Assembly (NCBI GenBank): GCA_902984215.1
Contig: CADWAF010000620.1
Coordinates: forward strand, 1 to 34,467
Length of the DNA: 34,467 nt
Direction: 5' to 3'
DNA from: Willaertia magna
Taxonomy: Eukaryota > Heterolobosea > Eutetramitea > Acrasida > Naegleriidae
Under the pieces are notes generated by a model, which saw only the letters and a program-made list of their open reading frames with translations, was not told the DNA's origin and did no database searches. The first letter of the stretch is position 1; every line of letters starts with the position of its first letter. The position numbers were made by a program, and so were the translations under genes. Shown piece after piece: positions 20,811-29,239 of this stretch.

Positions 20811-23083
20811 TTACATTTGTTGTCCTTTCACCGCTACCTCCAGTATGGCATTTAATTTTTCTACCTCAAACTGAGCTGTTGTTTTTTGACTTTCTTGCTT
20901 CTTGTTAGTTGCAGTGTTTGTAGTGGTTGGTAATTCAGCTTTGTCTTTCAATTCTGGAGGTCTTCTAAGGTTAGGAGACAGTTTTAATGTTTGAACTAAT
21001 CCTTTATCGTCACCAACTACAAGTACAAAGCACATTTTATGCAATGCTTCCAATGCTTTATGTTGAAATTGAGGATTTTTACTATCTAAATATGCACTGT
21101 CATAAAGATAGTCTGCCGTACTGCTAGAGTTAAATTGTACATGAGTTAATTTTGCTTTCTTGACAATTAGAGAGCACGAATCTGTTAAGGAATCTCTTTT
21201 GTTAATGCTCAAATCGTAAACTTGTACTCTACCATCTTCTGTCACAGCTGCAAAAACTGTTGAGGAATAAGGAGCCCAATCTACATCTCCTACCCCACTA
21301 CCTAGATCAAATACCATAAGAGGTTGGATATAATTCATATCCCAGAGTTTAACAGTCCAATCAGCACTTGCTGACAAGAAAACATTAGGATGAAAATGGT
21401 TCCATTTTAAACTATATACATTCATATTGTGACCCTCATAGGTTCTTAAATATTGGGAATTATATGCCTTAGAGCATAAATGAATTTTACCCTCCTCAGT
21501 ACCTACAACAAATAAATGAGGCATCTTTGGATTGAAGTCCATACACGTTCCTCCAGAGTACGCTATTAAAAAGTTTTCAGTAATCTTTGTTGGAGAAATT
21601 TGGGAAGCGTTCAAGGACTTGCTTAATGTTAGGGATTTCTCAGGGTCATATGATACTGTAGTTTCAGATTCCAATTTCAATTGCATTATATCTGTATATT
21701 GTAGTTCGTTCTTAGATAGCGTCCAATTGGTAACTCTACCGTCACTGCTGACAGAAAAGAATGATAGAGAATTTGAAATACTTTCTACTTCCCATTTAAC
21801 TTGCCAAACAACACCATTATGTTTTCCATTTTTAACAGTTGACATTATTATTGGTTTACCATTCTTTTGCTTGATATCAAATATTAAACAAGCCCCATCA
21901 TATAATCCTACAGCCAATAAGGAAGGATGTTTTGGGTGGAAATCTAAACACATTGCACCAGATTCTGTGTAAAAAGTATATTCTGGAACTCCAGGATTTT
22001 TAAGGGTGTAGCAACAAACCATACCTCCTCCTTGTTTTAAAAAGTTATAGCTACCATAGCTTACCGCAAATAAATCAGAATATTTTGGATTCCAACAAAC
22101 ACCAGTAACAGACTGTTTTTTCTTTTCTAAGTATGGAAATCTCCATAGAGGAAGTAATGACCCTTCTGTTCTTCGTTTTTTATCCTCAATAACATCATCT
22201 GAGGGATCGTCCCAGTACTTGAAGTCGTGTAATATTTCATCCATTGAATTTTGATTAAGCATTCTTTCCATAATCTTTAAACTGTTAGCCATTTCTCTAG
22301 AATGAACAACTTCTTGGGGCGTTTTAGGTTTGGAATTTGACTTTTTGTATTTGTTTGTTGATGTTGCACTTTTTCCACTCTGTCTTTTTTGTTCCTCAAA
22401 GTACTGTTGATAAAAGTCATATATCTCCCATTGGGTTGCAGTTGCCTCGAATGTCTCTGCAGCAGGGGGCTCTGTCATTATCTCAACATCTTTTAATTGA
22501 TAATTAAAAGTCTGCACCTCACGATCAGAATAGTTAAATTGATTCCTTAAAACATCTTTCTTTTGTTGGATATCCTCAGCCCCCATATTATCAGTTTCCA
22601 TATCTGCTTGCTCTTTTAGTTTTTGTTTCAATAATTCTCTTTTTCGTTCATGTTCTTCTTTTTGCAATTTAGCCTCTTGTCCATCTTTAAGAATTAAATA
22701 ACTGAAATAATAAATAAAAGACAAGTCAAAAATAAATCTTACCCATCCTCTTTAAAGTGAAAAGCTGTTTGTTCAACGGTGTGCTCAAATTTAAAAGTTC
22801 TTTCCTCAAAGTTGAATCTCACAATATTTTCAGGTGCATTAGGATTAGTTGCTTCTAAAATTCTATCCACCTCTTCATTTAATGTATCTTCGGAAAGTTG
22901 TAATTGGTCTTGAGGAGTAACAACTTTTTTACTAAGGTGAGTTGTTATATGCACTTGTTGATCTTCCATTGATGTATTCCCTTCTACATTGGGTTTCCTA
23001 GCAGAAACAGCAGCTGTAGACACTTTATCTTGAATATTTGCTGATTTCTTCATGTTCGAATATACAGAGGCCTGTTTTTTCAT
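20811..23083 (-). CDS. DNAI1: Axonemal outer-arm dynein intermediate chain 1 (DNAI1/IC78-like) (2 exons)
   Basis: The exons are 22743-23083 and 20811-22701, with a 41-nt intron (GTAAGA...TTCAG). The protein is 743 residues. Family hallmarks are QLQLSEDTLNEEVDRILEAT and NPNAPENIVRFNF in exon 1, FNYSDREVQTF and EIMTEPP in exon 2, and the start of the WD domain at SVTGVCWNPKYSDLFAVSYG. Five or more WD repeats follow, including SASADWTVKLWD and VTEDGRVQVYDL. IC1 and IC2 form the outer-arm dynein base that docks to the doublet microtubule and binds light chains. Its presence shows that the organism builds motile flagella. Only 57 bases separate the ATG from the stop of the next gene upstream, and that gap holds a GC-rich E2F-like patch. 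Confidence 0.9.
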
Positions 23084-23104
23084 TTTTTCTTGTAAATTAC
23101 GTAG

Positions 23105-23114
23105 CCCGCCAAAA
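23105..23114 (-). promoter_or_regulatory. E2F-like site upstream of DNAI1
   Basis: On the minus strand the bases read TTTTGGCGGG, lying 22-31 nt before the DNAI1 ATG inside a 57-base gap. This GC block stands out in an AT-rich setting and matches the core of known E2F/DP sites. In animals E2F4/5 with Multicilin switches on centriole and cilium genes, so a link to flagellar gene timing is attractive but inferred from a single site. Confidence 0.35.
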
Positions 23115-23140
23115 TGAATACAAAAATTGCTGATAATTTT

Positions 23141-23824
23141 TTATTCTTGATTTGATTCATTTTCCAATTCTTTAAGAGTAGGATAGTAAACACCTTCTTC
23201 AGCAACCCATAATGTATTAGTGTTTGAGGCATCTACACAAGTAACTTCTGCTTGACCAGGTATTGGATGACCAAATTTCATGTTGTGAGTGTGTAAATAC
23301 TTTCCAGTATCAACATGCTTTAATCTAAAACTATCTCCTCTTTTAAGTTCTGTACCAGTAGTCAATTCTACAAACCAATTATCTCCAGTATCTTCTCCTT
23401 CATAACAACTAACTTCTTGTTGTCTGGATAATGGTGATGCATGTAAATGGGAGTGTAATCTACCACCAGTTTGTGCATGTTGTAAACGAATAATAGTTTT
23501 ATCTTTTAATACAGTTCCTTGAGGACAACTATCTTGTGGGTAAGATCCTTTAACAACCCAATAACTATTTTCATCTCCTTCTTCAGGGTAACATGTAACT
23601 GATTGTTGTCCACTCCCAGTTCCGTATTTCACTTGATGGCTATGTAATCTACATTTTAAATTATTATGTTTTAATTTAATAATACTACCGCATGTAACTA
23701 ATATATCTTTTGGTTGTGGTGTTTCTTCTTGTGGAGTTATATGTTCGTCATCATCGGAAGCTTTCACAATTTGAAGAGAAATTAACAAAAATAATGCAAA
23801 GATTAAAAATATTGCTGTTTTCAT
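23141..23824 (-). CDS. SDF2-like secretory protein with three MIR domains
   Basis: The protein is 227 residues. A signal peptide covers about residues 1-22 (MKTAIFLIFALFLLISLQIV, then KA). Three MIR domains follow at about 44-98, 105-158 and 161-212. Each has the L(K/R)H...LHSH or LHTH pattern and a Trp near its end (YWVVKG, NWFVEL, LWVAEE). This is the layout of stromal-cell-derived factor 2, an ER protein that works with Hsp40 and O-mannosylation or folding quality control. The C-terminus (ELENESNQE) lacks an HDEL-type retention signal, so it may be secreted or held by a partner. It is divergent from SAS-4 across about 200 bases. Confidence 0.9.
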   Translation of the reverse strand: MKTAIFLIFALFLLISLQIVKASDDDEHITPQEETPQPKDILVTCGSIIKLKHNNLKCRLHSHQVKYGTGSGQQSVTCYPEEGDENSYWVVKGSYPQDSCPQGTVLKDKTIIRLQHAQTGGRLHSHLHASPLSRQQEVSCYEGEDTGDNWFVELTTGTELKRGDSFRLKHVDTGKYLHTHNMKFGHPIPGQAEVTCVDASNTNTLWVAEEGVYYPTLKELENESNQE

Positions 23825-24025
23825 TTTTTTTAAATCAAAATTTAAAACACGTAATCTAGTCGTCTAGATAACAACAAATAATCGGAATTAATTTGTGGAT
23901 TACATTTCCCAACACGAAAAGAAAATTTTCTAAAGTACTGCTATTAAGATGTAAAGGATAACAAGAAAGAAGAAGTATTACTTGCGCAAAAAGAAGAAAT
24001 TAAAGAATCTAACTTATTGGAATCA
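23825..24025. promoter_or_regulatory. Divergent promoter region, SDF2-like / SAS-4
   Basis: It holds a 6-bp inverted repeat, ATCTAG-TCGT-CTAGAT, at 23854-23869. From 23948 the frame of the SAS-4 gene is open and coding-like (Lys/Glu rich) for 26 codons before its first ATG, directly after TATTAAG, which could be a splice acceptor. No ATG is present in the region upstream apart from one followed at once by TAA. Confidence 0.4.
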
Positions 24026-25444
24026 ATGAATAATGAAAAACAAGAAGAAGAGGATGAAAATGTAATGTGGGGATTTTTAAATAGAAGTACTCAATATAAT
24101 CCTTTTAATTATCAAGAAAAACAACAATTGGAAAATAATGATGCTTTTGGAAATGTATTTGAGAAAAAGATAAAGAAATCTTTACCTTCAACAACAACAA
24201 CAACAACATCAACAGTAGCAGCAGTGAAAAAGAAACCTTCTTCAATTGTAAATAATTACTTTTTACCAAAAGTTCAAGAAGAAGAAAGAAAGAAACAAAT
24301 AAAAGAAGATATTGAAAAGAAAAAGTTAGAAAAGAAACAAAAAGAAGATGAAGAGAAAAAGTTAAGAGAATTGGAAGAACAACTTGCTTATTACAAAAGT
24401 GAAAATGAGAAATTGAAAAGATTAAGAGATGAATTACAAACAGATAGACAATCATTAGAATGTGAGAAAGCTGATTTTAAACGTGTTTTTGAACAAGAGA
24501 AAGAAAAATTTGAACAATACAAACAAAATGAATTAAAAAAGATGACAAGAGAGAAAAGAGTGTTAGAAAGACAAGCAAGGGCAAATCAACAATTTCTTAA
24601 TAGGAAAGATTGTGAGAAAGAAGTAGAAGAACTTAAAGAAAAGATTGAAGAAATGACAAAAGAATTTAAGAATGAAAAATCAAAATTAAAATCAACGATA
24701 CATGCTCTTAGAATGAAGAATGAACAGTTGACACAAAGAAATCAAGAACTAGAAGAAGATATTAAACAAAGAGAATTACAAAGAATAGATTTATTATTTG
24801 AAAAGAAGAAGAGTGTAAATAACTCTAATAACGTTTCGAAACTAAAAACTGTAGAAGAAAAAACGGTTAATCATGAGCTTGAAAATAGTTATGAAGAGAG
24901 TAACAGTTCTAAAGAAATTGAATCTCCTCCCTTGACGAATAGTAATATTAACATGGACAGAAATCATAAATTACATAAACTAAGAGAGCAATATCCTTTA
25001 TCTGATTCAGATCTTTATACAGAAGTAGTTTGGGAAGAAATATATCCAGGAGACACGGTGCTACAGACTAAAAATCTGGGAGAAGGAAAAACTGAGGCAA
25101 GGTTTGCTAGTGGTAGAAGGGATGTGAAATTTCCTAATGGATCTGTCAAAAAACTATTTCCAGATAAAACTTCTCTTGTGTACTTTAACAATAAGGATAT
25201 CAAGAAAACCTTCCCCAATGGAAAAGTTATTTACTATTATTCAGCCCTTAAGACAACACATACATCTTACCCAAATGGTTTGGAATTGTATAGATTTGCT
25301 GACTCACAAGTAGAAAAACATTATCCTAGAGGAGAAAAAGAAATTGTTTTTCCAGATAGGACAGTCAAATTTGTCGACACGAACCTTACAGAAGAAATTT
25401 GGTTTAGTGATGGAACGTATTCAAAAGTGAATAGGAATGTATGA
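24026..25444 (+). CDS. SAS-4/CPAP-like centriole assembly protein with TCP10 (G-box) domain
   Basis: The protein is 472 residues from the ATG at 24026; an earlier in-frame TTG at 24017 is not a likely start. A low-complexity N-terminus (T/S and V runs) leads into a long charged coiled coil at about 80-260. The C-terminal TCP10 domain (about 325-470) is made of repeated beta hairpins: KFPNGSVKKLFPDKT, KTFPNGKVIYYY, SYPNGLELYRF, HYPRGEKEIVFPD. CPAP/SAS-4 uses this domain to bind STIL/Ana2 and its coiled coil to dimerise, and it controls centriole length. It is shorter than the human protein (over 1300 residues), mostly through loss of the N-terminal tubulin-binding part, which I do not see. Its presence near DNAI1 fits a flagellated cell. 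Confidence 0.85.
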   Translation: MNNEKQEEEDENVMWGFLNRSTQYNPFNYQEKQQLENNDAFGNVFEKKIKKSLPSTTTTTTSTVAAVKKKPSSIVNNYFLPKVQEEERKKQIKEDIEKKKLEKKQKEDEEKKLRELEEQLAYYKSENEKLKRLRDELQTDRQSLECEKADFKRVFEQEKEKFEQYKQNELKKMTREKRVLERQARANQQFLNRKDCEKEVEELKEKIEEMTKEFKNEKSKLKSTIHALRMKNEQLTQRNQELEEDIKQRELQRIDLLFEKKKSVNNSNNVSKLKTVEEKTVNHELENSYEESNSSKEIESPPLTNSNINMDRNHKLHKLREQYPLSDSDLYTEVVWEEIYPGDTVLQTKNLGEGKTEARFASGRRDVKFPNGSVKKLFPDKTSLVYFNNKDIKKTFPNGKVIYYYSALKTTHTSYPNGLELYRFADSQVEKHYPRGEKEIVFPDRTVKFVDTNLTEEIWFSDGTYSKVNRNV

Positions 25445-25533
25445 TAGAAAGAGCCCATTTATTATTAAAGGTTCTTTTCCCTGATGGTCATGATGACATT
25501 GTAATTTACAGTACGTTTGGCAATTGATTGGAT

Positions 25534-27618
25534 TTACAGCTCGAATGGAAAATCTGAATTATAAATAGTACTTGTTTGTGGAACAACTTGAGTAACTGGA
25601 GGAGCAGAAATTACTTGTAATTTAAATAAATCTGCTTCTAATTTTAAGAACTTGTCGTTTGCTTGATTGCGTAAAAACTCTGCAAATTCCAATCTCAATT
25701 TTCTTAATTCTTGTAATTTAGTAACCAAGTCGTGTGCGTATTGTTGTTGGATTTGTTGTTGCTTATACATATTATCTATACTAGCAAATAATGTTTCTGC
25801 TCCAGAGAGTGAATATTCACTAATTATAGATCTGTAATTATTCTCATAAAGATTATTATCATAAAGATTGTCTAACAATCTATTCACAAATGAATCGCTA
25901 TTATTACTTGATGGAGAAGAAACAAAACCATTATTTTCTAATAATAAACCATCTCCATTAATATTATTAACATCTAAAAACGCAGAAATATCTAAAATAT
26001 CGTCCTCAGTAAGCATTTCACTATTATTATTATTATTATTATTATTACTAATATTAGATATTATTTGGTCAAAGTTATAAAAATTAGAACTCTTGGATGA
26101 AGTAATAGATTGTGTGTATACTATACTTTCAACAGTTTTGATTAATTCAGGATGTTCTTTAGTAACAACAGTATATCTACTACTTAAAACACGTAATATT
26201 CTTAAATCCTCTTTAAGATCTATCATTATTTTATAATTATTTACAGCCTCTAAATAGTGCTTTAATCTAGTTTGAATTGCTAATATTATACCTTTAGTTG
26301 TCATTATTGGAATATAAATAAAGTGAGGACTCTTCGTTAAATCTATAATTTTCTGACAAATATTTAAAATCATTGAAGTATTATAAATTGCAGGATCACA
26401 TCTCAATAATATTTGTAAAACCAATTGATAATGAACTAACCAAGCAACTAAATAAATTAAATTATCTTTCTTTGCCATAGTAGTAAATATCAATTCAGTA
26501 TTAATTTCAAAACCCTTCATAATACCCATTAATATTTTAAGTTGTCCTTCATTCACTACTTTTGTACTTCCAATCTTCTTTTTGTCAAGTACTATTCTAC
26601 GACTAATTAACTCCATAGCCTTTAAAATACCAAAATCTTCATCAACTTCAAGTATATGAGTTTCGTATACTTTAATAATACTGTAAATAATACTAAATGG
26701 TATTATATGTGGAACTCTTTCATACCATCTATCATCATTCTCTACATATGATTCATCTATTGAAGATTTAACATTAGTTTTAACCATTGAAGCAATTGAT
26801 TTAGCCTTTTTAACTTCTCCAGTACCTAATAAATATTGAATCATAAAACAATAAGCAATATTAATTGGAATACTTTCAACATCATCAAAGAAATTACCAA
26901 TTATAGTTTTTGATTTCATATGTAACTGTATTGCTAAATCTAAATGACCTAATTGTTGTAAACATAAAGATTGCATACCATATAATACACTATAATTCTT
27001 TTCTTTCTCTATTTTGTTTTGCCATAATAATTTATCTGTATTTGAATTATTTTCTATTAAAGCTAACATTTTCTCTTTTTCTATAAGTGGAAAGCCAAAA
27101 CTTAAAACATTATAATATAAATCTAAACTTTGGATTGCAATATATTTATAATTTAATTCATGTTGGATTTTACTTGTATCATATGGTGAAGTACTAAGAA
27201 TAACTCTTTGATGTAAACTATTATCTTCTTTTATAATTAATTCATCGCTGTTACTATTACTACCAGGTGAAAATAATTGATTAGTAGTACTAACTGTAAT
27301 TGCTGTATTAGTACTTATAGCATCATCTTCATTTTGAATTTTATTATGTTTTGATTTTTGTGTTATTGATGTAGAAGAAGAAGAACCTTGTTGATGTTGT
27401 TTACCTCTTCTAGGATTCGGGTAAACACATTGCTTTCCCGTTTTTGCACAATAACTACATGATGGTAATAATTTATCGCATTTTCTATGAAGTTTTCTAC
27501 AACTAGAACAAGCTATTTGAGCAAACTTTGCTGCCAACGTTTGCGTTAACTCCTCTGCACTTAAACCAGTAATACCTCCACCAACATTACTACTACCATC
27601 AATGGAATCAATATTCAT
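25534..27618 (-). CDS. Zn(II)2Cys6 transcription factor
   Basis: This intronless gene encodes a 694-residue protein. The DNA-binding cluster is complete near the N-terminus: C37, C40, C47, C54, C57 and C64, spaced C-x2-C-x6-C-x6-C-x2-C-x6-C, followed by a basic PNPRRGKQH. Such clusters bind CGG-type triplets. The middle (about 150-450) is helical and could be a regulatory domain, but I do not recognise the fungal-specific domain in it. An Asn run (encoded by ATT repeats at about 26028-26048 on the plus strand) and acidic stretches lie near residues 520-560, then a Gln-rich helical end. Zn2Cys6 proteins are best known in fungi and also occur in amoebozoa and other protists. The target genes are unknown. 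Confidence 0.85.
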   Translation of the reverse strand: MNIDSIDGSSNVGGGITGLSAEELTQTLAAKFAQIACSSCRKLHRKCDKLLPSCSYCAKTGKQCVYPNPRRGKQHQQGSSSSTSITQKSKHNKIQNEDDAISTNTAITVSTTNQLFSPGSNSNSDELIIKEDNSLHQRVILSTSPYDTSKIQHELNYKYIAIQSLDLYYNVLSFGFPLIEKEKMLALIENNSNTDKLLWQNKIEKEKNYSVLYGMQSLCLQQLGHLDLAIQLHMKSKTIIGNFFDDVESIPINIAYCFMIQYLLGTGEVKKAKSIASMVKTNVKSSIDESYVENDDRWYERVPHIIPFSIIYSIIKVYETHILEVDEDFGILKAMELISRRIVLDKKKIGSTKVVNEGQLKILMGIMKGFEINTELIFTTMAKKDNLIYLVAWLVHYQLVLQILLRCDPAIYNTSMILNICQKIIDLTKSPHFIYIPIMTTKGIILAIQTRLKHYLEAVNNYKIMIDLKEDLRILRVLSSRYTVVTKEHPELIKTVESIVYTQSITSSKSSNFYNFDQIISNISNNNNNNNNSEMLTEDDILDISAFLDVNNINGDGLLLENNGFVSSPSSNNSDSFVNRLLDNLYDNNLYENNYRSIISEYSLSGAETLFASIDNMYKQQQIQQQYAHDLVTKLQELRKLRLEFAEFLRNQANDKFLKLEADLFKLQVISAPPVTQVVPQTSTIYNSDFPFEL

Positions 27619-27745
27619 TTTTTATTTTTTTAAAAAAAAAGCCAAAATTTTGACCTGAAAAGCTCAACGTTTGAAGATGAAAGGGTGTAGGGGTAATAAT
27701 AATACTACAATTACAACAAAACTTTAAGAATAAAAGTTACGAACT

Positions 27746-28960
27746 TTAGAAAGAATTTGGGAATAAATAGTCTCTTAGATTCCTCCTCTTTCTATTTTCT
27801 TCATTTCCATCCTCTAAACTATCTGTGACAGCTCCTGATAATAACATTGCATGTTCTTCCCTTAATAAACCATCAACTAAAAATCTTCTTCTCCATTGTT
27901 TTTTAGAACACAAAATTACAAAAGCTATTGTACTTGGTGATATAAGTATCATTCCAATAGTTATTGAACCAAAACCTCCTAAAGCTCTAGCAAAACCAAA
28001 ATCAGAATCATTCATTAAATCTAAAAAATATGAAAAATTTAAAGTTCCATTTGTAATATAATTGGCTAATATCCAAGGATCATCTTTGTAACGTATTGTA
28101 AATGTTAAATCATTAAAATTAACGTGATGATCATAAACTGATTCATTTGGTTGTAATAAAGTATAAATATATGTTAATCCAGAATATGATTGTATAATAG
28201 AAGATGAATCATCTGGAGATGGATAACAACCACATCCACCACTTTAAATAAAATTAATTAAATATAATTGAATAAATAAAACTTACAATGTATTATCTAA
28301 ATTTAATTTCCATAGTACAGAATTATTTGTAGATGAATCCAAATTAATATTTACTTTAAAACAAATATCTCTTAATCTATGAACATGATAACATTTACCA
28401 TTTTCAATAAAACCATAATTACAAATATCACTATATTTAGATTGTATTTTTAAAAATAAAGGAATCATTTGATTAATTGTAAAATTTAAAGGTATTTGAT
28501 TCATTCTATCATAATTTACAATAAGTTTTAAATATTGATTAAAATTAACAGGTAATTGATTTTGTATTATTAAATTTGTATTTCCATAAATAAATTTTAA
28601 AGTTTGATATTGTGATTTTAATATTTGTAATAAATTATCTGGATGATATTTATCTGAATCTTCATTTATTATAAAAGGTTCATTATTTACAATTATTTCT
28701 TTATTTAAAATAGTATTATTATAATTTTCAATTAAATAAATAGTTGTATTTAAATTAAATGTTTTAAATAAATATCTATTCACATTATTCCATTTTCTTA
28801 TATTTTGATTAAAATTTATAATTTCAATTGGAATATTTTGATTATTCTCAGAATATAAACTAACAAATAATATTCCGAAAAGTGTTAAAATAAATCCAAA
28901 TGTCATAAAGAATATTAGAAAAAAAGAAAATGGTTTTATTCCGAAACAATTCCACTCCAT
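27746..28960 (-). CDS. Unrecognised two-TM membrane protein with glycosylatable ectodomain (2 exons)
   Basis: The exons are 28287-28960 and 27746-28241, with a 45-nt intron (GTAAGT...TAAAG). The joined frame gives 389 residues. A first membrane helix lies at about residues 10-33, preceded by a short cytosolic start (MEWNCFGIKP). A region of about 280 residues would face outside; it has many N-x-S/T sites and a cysteine cluster FGGCGCYP right at the exon junction. A second helix is at about 318-337, followed by a basic cytosolic tail (KKQWRRRF) of about 50 residues. I do not recognise the family. It is divergent from the ABCG gene, so co-regulation with the transporter is possible. Confidence 0.7.
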
Positions 28961-29239
28961 TGTTTTATAAAATTTATTATTAATGAAAATAATTCATGCA
29001 ATTATTATTGACGTTTATTTTTTTTTTAATTTTTTTAATTGGGTGTTTCTGGTCCACGTTCGGAGTAAACAAGTTCTTAAAAAAATTGGAGTTTTTTTGG
29101 AGTGCATTAAATCATCATGTGCTAGTAGTCATAATGTCAATAGTAGATTGATAACATCACCTCAGTAGTAAGTAAACACCTTTTTTAAAATCGGATTGAA
29201 ATCAAAAAGGATTAATAAAAAAATTAAAATGATTAAAGG
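28961..29239. promoter_or_regulatory. Shared divergent promoter and ABCG 5' leader with a possible intron
   Basis: 279 bases separate the two start codons. A good donor (GTAAGTAAAC at 29168) and an acceptor (TTAAAG, ending 29238) could define a 71-nt 5'-UTR intron of the ABCG gene. Splicing would remove an ATG at 29229 that opens a short frame overlapping the true start. The stretch 29060-29166 is also fairly GC-rich and open in one plus frame, ending in TAG just before the donor. Confidence 0.35.

Noticed and set aside
21532..21972. Plus-strand open frame of 146 codons
   Set aside because: It lies inside the DNAI1 WD region on the opposite strand; the minus-strand protein is clearly conserved.
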